From JAZQLP01 sp045542755 (GTDB taxonomy: Bacteria > Bacillota > Clostridia > Oscillospirales > UBA644), in contig JAZQLP010000128.1 in NCBI GenBank assembly GCA_045542755.1, positions 1 to 15,595 of the forward strand: a stretch of 15,595 nt of DNA, read 5' to 3'. The notes beneath the pieces were generated by a model. The model was not told where the DNA came from. It saw only the letters and a program-made list of their open reading frames with translations, and did no database searches. Shown one piece after another: positions 6,369 to 14,290 of this stretch. The translations under genes and the position numbers were made by a program. Position 1 is the first letter of the stretch. The number at the start of each line of letters is the position of its first letter.

Positions 6369-9300
6369 TTACTCAACCTCAAAGGTTCCTCTTTCGCTCA
6401 GGGCAAAACTTCCCGTACGGTTATTTACCGCCACTGCGGATTCGCATACGAATTCACCCTTTACAGCCCCTCTTATAATGTAACTTACACTTCCCGTGTA
6501 GGTTCTTTCCATGAGTCCGCTGAGAAGATCCTTAGAGTTGTTCCATATACTGATGCAACCGGTCATCGTTTGTCCCGAGTTAGAAAGATACGCGTAAGAG
6601 TTTGATGAGTATGAGTTCTCCCTTTCATAGGAGCGGAAGAATCTTGCCCCTGCGGGAATGGTGTCCGTAAGGGTAAGGTATTCGTTGTTCCTGTCGGTTT
6701 TAACGGTGTAAGAAATGGTGACTTTGTAGAGTCCTTTTTCCTTGTCGTAGGGCGTTACGGTCTTTTTAATGACTACACCGTCTGAAGAAGTTCCCTCGCC
6801 CAGAGCCTCTTCCATACCCGCTTTGTAAGACGCTCTTACGGCAAGAGTTTCGGAAGCGGAGATTATTTCAAGACTTTCAAACTCGCTCTTGGTAAGGGAG
6901 AGGCTTACAGTACCCGTTTTTCTTAACTTAACCGTATGCTCTTCTCCGTTTACCTTGTAGATAAGAACGTTCTCACCTTCGCTTTGAGGTACGAGATTCT
7001 TGACGTAGGCCGCCGTTTCAAGACTGTAAAGCTCTACCGTAGAGGTATGAGTGTCTATATAGGATGCAAGCTTCTTGCTTTGCTCCCTGTTCACCAGAGA
7101 AGCTGTCATAAGGGCAAGGGCGGTATATTCTATGCTTTCTTCGGTATTCTTACCCTCTATCCACATTTCTCCCTCATTTTCTTTGCCGTATTGGGTTAAA
7201 ATGTCGGTTACTATTTCATTTCCCGTGGTCCAGTCACCCATATAAGCAAAGGCCGCCGCAAGATAAAGGGCTGATTTTATGCCGTAGTCTTCAAGGTGAG
7301 CTCTTGCATAATACAAGTCTGTCAGATTACCTTCACCAAGACCCGAGAGAATCAGCAACGCCGCAGTCATTTCTTCAGGAGAGGAGTATTTTGAGGAATT
7401 AAGATAGTCTTCCGTATAGAATAAGAGTCTTATTTTTGCTTCTTCGGTGAGAACCTCGGGAACTACTGCCGCAATTTTTGCCGTCAGCTCAACGTCACCT
7501 TCTCCGTAGGCAATAAGAGGGATAAATCCGTTATAAGATGAGAGCTCCGACTGTATTTGAGCCAGATTTCCATCCATATATCCGCTTTGACCGAACACCT
7601 TTCTAAGAATACCCGAAAGCAGATAGTGAGCGGCGTTTGAGTCGGCTCTTGTACCGTACCATCTTCTTACCAGGGATGCGGCCTCGAAAAGGGCATCGTA
7701 TTCCTTGTCGTAGAAGGTGATGTTTATGGGGTAAAGAGCAGGGGAAAGTGAATGAATTTGGTTGATTTCAATATTTTTATAGGCGGTCATTATTGCCGCG
7801 GATTTTGTAACGCTGAAGGGCAGTCTTACACCGTCGGAATAACCTTCTCCTTCAGCGATAAGAGTCAGATAGTAGCTTCCTATCTCCAATTTGCCGAGAT
7901 TGAAGTGTGTTCTTTCGGCCGCATCCCTTGTAAGAGTTTTCTTGGCAAAAACTTTGCCGCTTTCGTCGGATATTTCAGCGGTATATTTTACCCTATCCAG
8001 ATCTGCTGCTCCGTAGCATTGAGCCGAAAAGGCAATATCGTCTCCCAGAATATATAAGTCGCTCATGGAGAGATTTACAAAGAAGGGGAGAGTGGTGATT
8101 ATGTTTTCCTGGGTAAATCCAACGTCCGCTTTACCAAGGGTGTCCAAATCTCCGCCGAAGCCTACGGCAGTGATACGCCACTCCGTAATATTGTCCGGCA
8201 GGGTAAAGGTTACGACGGCTTCGCCGTTTTCGTTAAGATAAAGGGTTTCAAAAATGGGATTATTCTGAAAGTCCTCTCTTATATCCGTTTCCGTGTCACC
8301 GTTACGGTTGTCGGCAGCATCCCCGGGCATATCTGCTTCTGCGGATTCATTTACCACGAAATCTGCAGTTGCTTTATACAGAATATCGTAGATGTCTGTT
8401 GCCAAGGGGGAGAAGGTCAGATTGCGAGCTATATTGTCGTTGTATCGGTTTTGATAGTATTGCCCTATGGGATTCATTTTCTGCTCACCCAGAGCAAAGC
8501 AGGCCTCGTCAACAAGGCAAATGGTTAGGTAGCCGCCTTCAAGAGGAGTGCCGTCTTTTGTCATTGTCAATCGGAGGGTCACGTTGTCACCCGGGCGATA
8601 TATTTTGTTGTCCATTGACAGGGTTATTTCTGCCGTATTATTGCTTTCGTAGTCGTAGTTTATATACTTGACCGATGTGGTCTGGATCTTATTCCCCGTA
8701 AAATGGGTTATAGCAACCTTTGCTCCGGGGATAAATTCGTTTTTGTAGGTAAATGCGTAGGTTCCGTCGTGACTTACAAAGTATTCCTTCCGGCCGTTGG
8801 AATAAAGGGTGAAGAGGGTTCTTCCATCGGGGATTTCTCCGTCGTATGTGAGGGTGACCTTTACCTTATCTCCCACCGAATAGAGTTCCTTATTAAGGGA
8901 TACGTTGTACCCACTCATGCTTCCGTAGTCTACGTAGGGCTTTGAACCGTAATCGGTTATGTTTGAATTAAGAACGTAGGTGTTACCCGTTTTTTTATCG
9001 TAATAGCTTACTGTGCAAGTATAGTATCCGTTAAAGTCATCGGAAACCTTTATATGGGGGATTGAAGCTTTTCCGTTCTCAAGTTCAAGGGTTTCTTTCT
9101 TTATTACAGATTCCGTAACGCTGTAATAGGTGGATTTGTGGGTGGTTTTTGTTATGGGGTCGTAAACTGTTTCCGTATGGGGAACCCACCATGTTTTTGT
9201 ATAGGTTACGGTTACGTTTCCGTTTACTGTGTCACCTATAATATTATCGGGGAAAAGGGGATAGTGAAGGTCTGCCTGAGTAAGTATGGACGATGTGTCT

Positions 9301-11414
9301 ATTTTATTGAGCCGTATCTCCGTTACGGGAGAGTCTTCTCTTATTTCTTCGCACTCAAACCATAAATCGGAATGGAAGTAGGTAGCGGATACGTAATCGT
9401 AGAGAGTGGTGGTTTCTTCACCTATAAGCTCTGCAGATATCCCTATTGATGCGGGGGAGGTGGATTTACGGCTTATGTTACCCAGGGTGACGGAATAGGT
9501 CGCCTTTCCGTTTTTGTCTGTGGTTAAGGTCCTGTTTATTCTCACCACGTCGCTTGAATAAATGTTTATTTTAAGTCCTTCTGCGGGAGTACCGTCAAAG
9601 AATGTGGTGGTAACCGTAATTGTTGCCTTGTCGCCGTTTCTGTAGAAGAGTTTGTCAAAGGATACGTCCATTTTATAAACGGGTTTTTCCCTATCGGTAA
9701 TGTTGAGATACTGAACTGCCAGCAGGTTCAATTCCTTATCCAATATGCGGAGGGGCATATAGTAGTTAGGCTCTCTGTTTTCGAGAATTATCTCTCCCTC
9801 GAAGGTTCCGTCTTCGTTGACCGAGAGAGGATAGTATAGATTTGTATATCCTAAAGAATAACACAGTTCCTTATCTATTTCTTCGTTTATACCCTTAACT
9901 ATACCGCTAAAGGATATTTTATCGTTGCCGAAATAAACGGTTCGGTCCGTAAACAGATAGGCCATGGCCTTCCCGTTATTATCCGCGTTTCGTAGTGCCG
10001 AAGTGACAAGAATGGCGTCATCCTCGGAGGTTACGGTAAAAATGGCCGCATTTCTGTCGGGAACCTCAAAGGTAGATATGCCGTTTTTAAGGGCATATTC
10101 TTCACTTATGTCACCCTCCGGCTCCTCTGCGTTCCAGAAATCATACCTGTCAAAATAGTACGCTTTTATACTTTCGTTAATCTCTTGATTTCCGTTGTTT
10201 ACCCATACCAGCATATCATTCTCATTTTGCTCCGTATATACGGTAAGGTCAGATATCTGTACGAGGCATTGGAGGGTTTCTTGGTATTTTTTACCTCCGA
10301 TTTTTCCCGTAAAGGTCATTTCCGCAATATATACACCCTTTTCAAGGGCGGGAAGAATAATGCTACGGCTATTGGAATAATACTTGCCCTCTGCTGTATC
10401 TTCTCCTTTAAATTCAGTCTGTGCCACCTTTTTCATACCTTTAAAAGAAAACGCGGAGATGGTTGGATTCAGAAGATATTCTTCTTTTTGCTTTTCCATG
10501 TCGATTATGGCCTTTGCCGCCTCATCTACCGAGGAAAAAGCATATACGTTCACGTTAATTTTGTTCTCTGTGGATGCATTTCGACCCGAATAGAGTCTGT
10601 AGCCCACGGGTACGCCGTGTTTTGCCTCTTCCTTTGAGAAGGTGAGCATAGAGGAAACCAGAGAGATTGCGGTGTTTTCGTATTCAACCTCTGTTTTTGT
10701 AAGGAATTTAAACTCACGGCCATCGGAAAGGGTTTTTCCGCTTACCGAAGAGATACCTTCCTTTACCGTAAAGGTATATATCTGACCCTTTTCAAGGTCT
10801 TTTTCGGGAATAAAGGCCAATGTTTTTCCGTTGGGATATAATTCAAAATGTCCTTTTATCCCGTTTTCGTTTGAAATATACTTACTGAAGTTAGTGTCGG
10901 GGGCGATGGCCTCGGAAAAGCTTATCTCGATACCCGTATTTACGGGAACGTCCGTGCTTTTGTCCGCAGGAAATACGCTCTTTATCACCAGATTGCTTTC
11001 GGTTTGGAAAACAAAACTTCCCGTGGGATTTTCGGGGGCACCTACGGTGAATCTGTATAAGGTACCTTCTTCCAATTCTTTTGCGGGAGTTATATCAAAG
11101 GAGTTTGCGCCTGTTTTGGTTACTGCAAAATCCATTTTGGGTGTAACCGTAAGAGATGAAATAAGCTCTTCTTCGCTCATGTCATTTTCTGTAGTCACCT
11201 TAAATACCGAAAGGGTGGATATAATGCCGTTTTGTGTACCCTCTGCCTGCAGGGTTATTCCGCCGGAGGTCTGTACTACGGGGTCAATAACCACAGGGGT
11301 ACCGCCGTTTCCCCAGGTATATGCAGGGGTGTGGACGCCGCAGGCGGTAAACAAAGGCAGTATCATAGTCAAACAAAGTGTCAAGGATATAACTCGCAAA
11401 ATCTTGTTTTTCAT
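6369..11414 (-). CDS. Large alpha-2-macroglobulin-like lipoprotein lacking the thioester
   Basis: A 1681-residue exported lipoprotein. The signal peptide (1-24) ends in a lipobox-like LFTA-C25. Residues about 143-239 form a Big_5 (SbsA-like) Ig domain. Repeated beta domains follow, with macroglobulin-style 'TDRTVYFGNDKISFSG' (489-504), 'LFYRNGDKATITV' (589-601), 'LYSVGDKVKVTL' (844-855) and 'IYRPGDNVTLRL' (938-949). A low-complexity acidic stretch (1020-1050) sits where bait regions occur. The A2M hallmark 'VVTFTLPDNITEWRITAVGFGG' starts at 1067. Residues about 1240-1480 look like the helical thioester domain, and about 1545-1681 like the final MG10 domain ('LTDTIPAGARFF', 1582-1593). Where CxEQ is expected ('YGC.EQ') the protein has YGTRAD (1253-1258), so no covalent trap is likely. 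Known bacterial A2M proteins are thought to block proteases; here a surface or cell-envelope structural role is equally possible. RBS AAAGGAAA precedes the start. I see no own promoter and no clear terminator after the stop. Confidence 0.82.
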   Translation of the reverse strand: MKNKILRVISLTLCLTMILPLFTACGVHTPAYTWGNGGTPVVIDPVVQTSGGITLQAEGTQNGIISTLSVFKVTTENDMSEEELISSLTVTPKMDFAVTKTGANSFDITPAKELEEGTLYRFTVGAPENPTGSFVFQTESNLVIKSVFPADKSTDVPVNTGIEISFSEAIAPDTNFSKYISNENGIKGHFELYPNGKTLAFIPEKDLEKGQIYTFTVKEGISSVSGKTLSDGREFKFLTKTEVEYENTAISLVSSMLTFSKEEAKHGVPVGYRLYSGRNASTENKINVNVYAFSSVDEAAKAIIDMEKQKEEYLLNPTISAFSFKGMKKVAQTEFKGEDTAEGKYYSNSRSIILPALEKGVYIAEMTFTGKIGGKKYQETLQCLVQISDLTVYTEQNENDMLVWVNNGNQEINESIKAYYFDRYDFWNAEEPEGDISEEYALKNGISTFEVPDRNAAIFTVTSEDDAILVTSALRNADNNGKAMAYLFTDRTVYFGNDKISFSGIVKGINEEIDKELCYSLGYTNLYYPLSVNEDGTFEGEIILENREPNYYMPLRILDKELNLLAVQYLNITDREKPVYKMDVSFDKLFYRNGDKATITVTTTFFDGTPAEGLKINIYSSDVVRINRTLTTDKNGKATYSVTLGNISRKSTSPASIGISAELIGEETTTLYDYVSATYFHSDLWFECEEIREDSPVTEIRLNKIDTSSILTQADLHYPLFPDNIIGDTVNGNVTVTYTKTWWVPHTETVYDPITKTTHKSTYYSVTESVIKKETLELENGKASIPHIKVSDDFNGYYTCTVSYYDKKTGNTYVLNSNITDYGSKPYVDYGSMSGYNVSLNKELYSVGDKVKVTLTYDGEIPDGRTLFTLYSNGRKEYFVSHDGTYAFTYKNEFIPGAKVAITHFTGNKIQTTSVKYINYDYESNNTAEITLSMDNKIYRPGDNVTLRLTMTKDGTPLEGGYLTICLVDEACFALGEQKMNPIGQYYQNRYNDNIARNLTFSPLATDIYDILYKATADFVVNESAEADMPGDAADNRNGDTETDIREDFQNNPIFETLYLNENGEAVVTFTLPDNITEWRITAVGFGGDLDTLGKADVGFTQENIITTLPFFVNLSMSDLYILGDDIAFSAQCYGAADLDRVKYTAEISDESGKVFAKKTLTRDAAERTHFNLGKLEIGSYYLTLIAEGEGYSDGVRLPFSVTKSAAIMTAYKNIEINQIHSLSPALYPINITFYDKEYDALFEAASLVRRWYGTRADSNAAHYLLSGILRKVFGQSGYMDGNLAQIQSELSSYNGFIPLIAYGEGDVELTAKIAAVVPEVLTEEAKIRLLFYTEDYLNSSKYSSPEEMTAALLILSGLGEGNLTDLYYARAHLEDYGIKSALYLAAAFAYMGDWTTGNEIVTDILTQYGKENEGEMWIEGKNTEESIEYTALALMTASLVNREQSKKLASYIDTHTSTVELYSLETAAYVKNLVPQSEGENVLIYKVNGEEHTVKLRKTGTVSLSLTKSEFESLEIISASETLAVRASYKAGMEEALGEGTSSDGVVIKKTVTPYDKEKGLYKVTISYTVKTDRNNEYLTLTDTIPAGARFFRSYERENSYSSNSYAYLSNSGQTMTGCISIWNNSKDLLSGLMERTYTGSVSYIIRGAVKGEFVCESAVAVNNRTGSFALSERGTFEVE

Positions 11415-11456
11415 AGCCGTATTTCCTTTCTTGTTGAGTCTTTCACTCCGTTAGAC

Positions 11457-11490
11457 AAAAAGAGGAAGGAAAAAGTTCCCTCCTCTTTTT
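11457..11490 (-). terminator. Terminator after the AlkD-like gene
   Basis: On the minus strand 11490-11477 pairs with 11470-11457 (14 bp, one G-U) around a 6-base loop. The arms begin with A's and end with a U-run, so it may act in both directions. It closes the zinc-ribbon/AlkD operon seven bases after the stop at 11497 and leaves only about 40 bases before the lipoprotein gene. Confidence 0.88.
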
Positions 11491-11496
11491 AATAAT

Positions 11497-12192
11497 TTAT
11501 TTTGATTTTATGCGCAGTGTCTTCAGATATTCCTTTTTGTCATCGGCTATTCTGTAGCTTTCCACACTTTTTTGTATTGATTTGTTATGTACCCATGGGG
11601 GAAGAGTTCTCTCTTCAATGTAGGTAATAGCCGATGTGTACTGTTTTGCAAGGGCGGTGGCAAAATACCAGGCACACATCATGTTAACGTAATACTCGTC
11701 AGACCTTACTGCGGCAACCTCAGCCAAAAATTGGGTGGAAAAGTCCTCGTCAAGGAAGTATCTCATTAGGGTGAGGATGCCGTATCTTACCGTATAGGTA
11801 TGGTGTGAGTGGAGCCACTCCAAGGCTTTATTTTTGAGCTTGTCTTTGTCCTTTGCTATTGCTTTGGGACTCATCTGGTCACAGGTTGCCCAGTTGTCTA
11901 CATAGGGCAGGAACTTTTCAAGTTCTTTCATACACCTTTCGGGGTCGGTTATTCTTTCGATAAGAAAGGCGTGAAGGTTGTTTTCTTCAAAATATTCGTG
12001 GGGGAGAGCTTTTAAGAAGTTTTCTCCGTCTTCCGTTCCCGAAAGCTCTTTCGCTAAAGTTTTAAGGTCGGGAGTTCTGACTCCTATTACCTTTTCAAAG
12101 GGAAGGGTAGGCAGGAGCTTTGCGTTAAAAAGCCTATACTTTTCATCCCTTAGGGAAAAGAGCTTCTTCTGTATGTTTTCAGCCTTATTCAT
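11497..12192 (-). CDS. DNA alkylation repair protein, AlkD-like HEAT-repeat glycosylase
   Basis: A 231-residue, all-helical protein of the DNA alkylation repair (PF08713-type) family. AlkD enzymes excise N3- and N7-alkylated purines from DNA without flipping the base. The residues known to matter in Bacillus AlkD (W109, D113, R148, W187) have clear counterparts with the same order and spacing apart from a four-residue deletion: W101 and D105 in 'VDNWATCDQM', R136 in 'TVRYGIL' and W175 in 'MMCAWYFA'. Activity is therefore plausible. 'SIQKSVESYRI' (205-215) is the usual C-terminal family motif. Its start overlaps the end of the upstream zinc-ribbon gene by 8 bases, and a terminator follows, so it is last in a three-gene operon. 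No adaptive-response gene such as ada is adjacent. Confidence 0.88.
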   Translation of the reverse strand: MNKAENIQKKLFSLRDEKYRLFNAKLLPTLPFEKVIGVRTPDLKTLAKELSGTEDGENFLKALPHEYFEENNLHAFLIERITDPERCMKELEKFLPYVDNWATCDQMSPKAIAKDKDKLKNKALEWLHSHHTYTVRYGILTLMRYFLDEDFSTQFLAEVAAVRSDEYYVNMMCAWYFATALAKQYTSAITYIEERTLPPWVHNKSIQKSVESYRIADDKKEYLKTLRIKSK

Positions 12193-13315
12193 ACAATATT
12201 ACGGTTTCATCCGTGCTTTCAATATATATTTCTACTGCCCAGCCGTTGGTGCTGCTATAAAAGACGTCCCATATCTGATATGCATCAATAATCTGGCCTG
12301 ATTCAGATGTGTACCAAAAGAATATGAAACCGCTTTCTTTATCCGTTTTATAATCAAAGGTATATTTTATGTCGGGTTCTTTATCATTTGGCAGGGCAAC
12401 GCTGAGAGTTTCAGTTTTCTTGGTGTCATCTTTGTAATGTAAGTGAAAGTACTGGTCGTCGCTTCTCCATTTGTGCCCAAAAACTATATAGAGCTTGTAC
12501 TCTTCCGTGAAATAGTCAACCAGATTTTTAAGATTCCAGCTCTCATTATTCCTATCAAAAGATATAATTTCTATAATGTTAAAGCGCAGTTTTTGCCCGT
12601 TATCGTAGGAAGCCGCTTCTCCGATTTCGAAGATTTTATCCACGATATATCCGTATTCGTAGCGTATGTCTTCAATATTACTGTCATTTCTGCTTTCAAG
12701 CTCGGCAATCAGCTTGCCCATATCTCCAACTTTATCATTAGAGAAATCGGCCATTATGGCTTCGGCTTCACGGTATATTTTATCCGTATCCATATTTCTG
12801 TAAGGATTGCTTACGTTGTAGATGATAAGTATTACGGCTCCGGCAACCAAAGCTATTACGGAGAGTATCAAAAGAATGCTGGGTTTTTCCTTAACTTCGG
12901 GGCTTGCATCCTCAAAAGAAGCCGTTCTTACCGTTTCGTAAGCCTCTGTGGTATGTATTGGCTCGTTACAGTAGGGGCAGACTTGTATGCCCTCAAGGAG
13001 CTTACATCCGCATTGGGTACAGTATACGTATCCTTCTTCTCTCTTGTCTGCGGCAGGCACCTTATTTGCCAGCCTTTTTCGGGTGAGCTTTATGCCTTTT
13101 ATGAGGTTGAGTACGGCGGTGGTTGTGAAAATTATAAAAAAGGGCAGAAAGACCACTAACGATGCAGAATCAAACCTAAAACGGCCGTTGTATATTAATT
13201 TGGAAAGATATATCAGCTCTGCAAAAACACACCATGCTGCGGATATGTAATAGCTGCTTTCCGTTTTGGGTTTGTTCGAGCTTCTTCTTCCGCCAATGTT
13301 GAATCTTATGCTCAT
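12185..13315 (-). CDS. Membrane zinc-ribbon protein with unknown C-terminal domain (paralog A)
   Basis: A 376-residue protein. Two hydrophobic segments (about 23-42 and 52-72) come first. A cytoplasmic zinc ribbon follows (C99, C102, C113, C116; 'YCTQC...CPYC', with an extra C104), then a third membrane segment (about 146-168) and a roughly 205-residue C-terminal part predicted outside the membrane. That part is collinear with the C-terminal part of the gene just upstream in the operon: 'IR.EY' at 217-221, W260, LP at 308-309, 'GF' at 329-330, 'GWAVEIY' at 358-364 and a D-E-T-V end. The two are tandem paralogs, this one having gained two N-terminal membrane helices. No known domain is recognised in the C-terminal part. 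The start is 14 bases after the upstream stop, with a weak AGAGAGG site. Zinc-ribbon-plus-membrane proteins of Firmicutes often sense or organise at the envelope; the role here is unknown. Confidence 0.75.
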   Translation of the reverse strand: MSIRFNIGGRRSSNKPKTESSYYISAAWCVFAELIYLSKLIYNGRFRFDSASLVVFLPFFIIFTTTAVLNLIKGIKLTRKRLANKVPAADKREEGYVYCTQCGCKLLEGIQVCPYCNEPIHTTEAYETVRTASFEDASPEVKEKPSILLILSVIALVAGAVILIIYNVSNPYRNMDTDKIYREAEAIMADFSNDKVGDMGKLIAELESRNDSNIEDIRYEYGYIVDKIFEIGEAASYDNGQKLRFNIIEIISFDRNNESWNLKNLVDYFTEEYKLYIVFGHKWRSDDQYFHLHYKDDTKKTETLSVALPNDKEPDIKYTFDYKTDKESGFIFFWYTSESGQIIDAYQIWDVFYSSTNGWAVEIYIESTDETVILYE

Positions 13316-13329
13316 GTTGCGCCTCTCTG

Positions 13330-14160
13330 TCAGTACGGCTCAAAGGCGTATACGGTATCGTCTGCGTAGCAGTACACTTCCATATACCAGTCGTCTGTAT
13401 ATTTAAGACTTATTACTTCATATTGGGCTACTTTTTCGCCTGTTTTACGGTCTGTGTATCCGATGATCAGCCCAAAATCCGTCCGTTCGTAGTAATAGGT
13501 GCTGGGATCTGCTTCCTCCATATCTCCGGGGAGAGAGGTCATTAAGTAATCGTATCCATCTCGTGGATCATAGTACCAAATAAAATGTTCGTTCTCGCCA
13601 TCCCAATCTTGGTCAAAAATAAACTGCTCGGGATATCTTTTTAAAATGTAATCTGTTATTTGCCAATCGCTGTTTTTTGCTTCCATTTCCTTGAGCCTTT
13701 GGAAGATAAGTCTTGAGAGAGAGGCCCCTTTTGTGGTCAGTTCTTCGTTGGAAATTAAATAAACGTTGGCGGCTATTTCTTCGTACTCTTTGCGTATCTT
13801 TTTTACATCCTTATAGTCGTCTGGTAGTTTTTCAAGTAGATTCTCTACCTCGTAAAGCCCCTTGTCACCTATATGCATTGCCTCTTTAAGATCTGCATAT
13901 GTGTTTGTTATCTCTGCTTGGGGTATGTAAATTATGCAAAAAACGGTTATTGCCATTATAAGGGGGAGGAGTATGGCTATGGCTACTGCCGCTTTTTCAC
14001 CCTTTGATATCCCTTTTTTATCTTTTACTTTCTCATATATTCCATCAGCGGTGGGAATATCCTCCTGCATTAGCTTATGGCCGCAGGCGGTGCAGAAAAA
14101 GCTTCCCTTTGCGACCTTTGCGCCGCACTGGGTACAAAAATTATATCCCATATCATTCAT
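13330..14160 (-). CDS. Membrane zinc-ribbon protein with unknown C-terminal domain (paralog B)
   Basis: A 276-residue protein with an N-terminal zinc ribbon 'FCTQCGAK...FCTACGHK' (C9, C12, C23, C26), a charged linker, one membrane segment (about 57-79) and an extracytoplasmic part of about 195 residues. The latter starts with a helical stretch ('IR.EY' at 122-126) and ends in a beta-rich region rich in Tyr and Trp (W166, LP at 210-211, 'FGLIIGY' at 229-235, 'DWYMEVY' at 257-263), shared with paralog A. The start at 14160 is chosen over an in-frame GTG at 14178 because the ribosome binding site GGGGAGG lies between them at 8-base spacing. First gene of the operon and served by the promoter at 14189-14218. 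Function unknown. The inside-out topology (zinc site in the cytoplasm, receptor-like part outside) is inference. Confidence 0.78.
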   Translation of the reverse strand: MNDMGYNFCTQCGAKVAKGSFFCTACGHKLMQEDIPTADGIYEKVKDKKGISKGEKAAVAIAILLPLIMAITVFCIIYIPQAEITNTYADLKEAMHIGDKGLYEVENLLEKLPDDYKDVKKIRKEYEEIAANVYLISNEELTTKGASLSRLIFQRLKEMEAKNSDWQITDYILKRYPEQFIFDQDWDGENEHFIWYYDPRDGYDYLMTSLPGDMEEADPSTYYYERTDFGLIIGYTDRKTGEKVAQYEVISLKYTDDWYMEVYCYADDTVYAFEPY

Positions 14161-14188
14161 CGTTTGAGCCCTCCCCACATTTTCTTTT

Positions 14189-14218
14189 ATTATATCACAA
14201 ATTCTTGTGTAAAGTCAA
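14189..14218 (-). promoter_or_regulatory. Sigma-A promoter of the zinc-ribbon/AlkD operon
   Basis: On the minus strand TTGACT (14218-14213) and TATAAT (14194-14189) have 18-base spacing. The spacer contains CACAA-N4-TTGTG (14196-14209), a short inverted repeat that could hold a regulator. The start is expected near 14182, leaving a very short leader before the ribosome binding site at 14171-14177. Confidence 0.85.
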
Positions 14219-14237
14219 TACTTTTACACTTGACTTT
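14207..14237. repeat. Nested inverted repeats between divergent promoters
   Basis: GTGTAAA (14207-14213) and TTTACAC (14223-14229) form one inverted repeat with a 9-base spacer. AAAGTCAA (14211-14218) and TTGACTTT (14230-14237) form a second, overlapping both -35 boxes. Part of the second follows simply from two divergent TTGACT hexamers, but the extra matching bases and the first repeat do not. A shared operator for both transcripts is possible. Confidence 0.5.
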
Positions 14238-14258
14238 AGAGGCAAAGCCGTGTATAAT
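14230..14258 (+). promoter_or_regulatory. Sigma-A promoter of the aldo/keto reductase gene
   Basis: TTGACT (14230-14235) and TATAAT (14253-14258) have 17-base spacing. The start is expected near 14265, followed by the ribosome binding site AGGAGA at 14278-14283. Its -35 is 11 bases from the -35 of the divergent zinc-ribbon promoter, so the two could influence each other. Confidence 0.9.
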
Positions 14259-14290
14259 TTATATATACATTACATTTAGGAGAAATACTT

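Noticed and set aside
8475..8520. 'ALGEQ' at residues 974-978 of the macroglobulin-like protein, near C972, as a possible thioester
   Set aside because: The cysteine and glutamine are six apart rather than three, and the site lies ahead of the bait-like region, not in the helical thioester domain.
10831..11454. Open frame of 207 codons on the plus strand antisense to the lipoprotein gene
   Set aside because: It only mirrors the coding bias of the minus-strand gene; no family match or translation signal.
12443..13159. Open frame of 238 codons on the plus strand antisense to zinc-ribbon paralog A
   Set aside because: The minus-strand protein has zinc-ribbon and membrane motifs and operon context; the antisense frame has none.
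14161..14178. GTG at 14178 as start of zinc-ribbon paralog B
   Set aside because: It would place the ribosome binding site GGGGAGG inside the gene; the ATG at 14160 is correctly spaced from it.
14195..14210. CACAA-N4-TTGTG as a Rex (redox sensor) site
   Set aside because: Rex sites read TTGTG-N8-CACAA; here the half-sites are in the opposite order and closer together.
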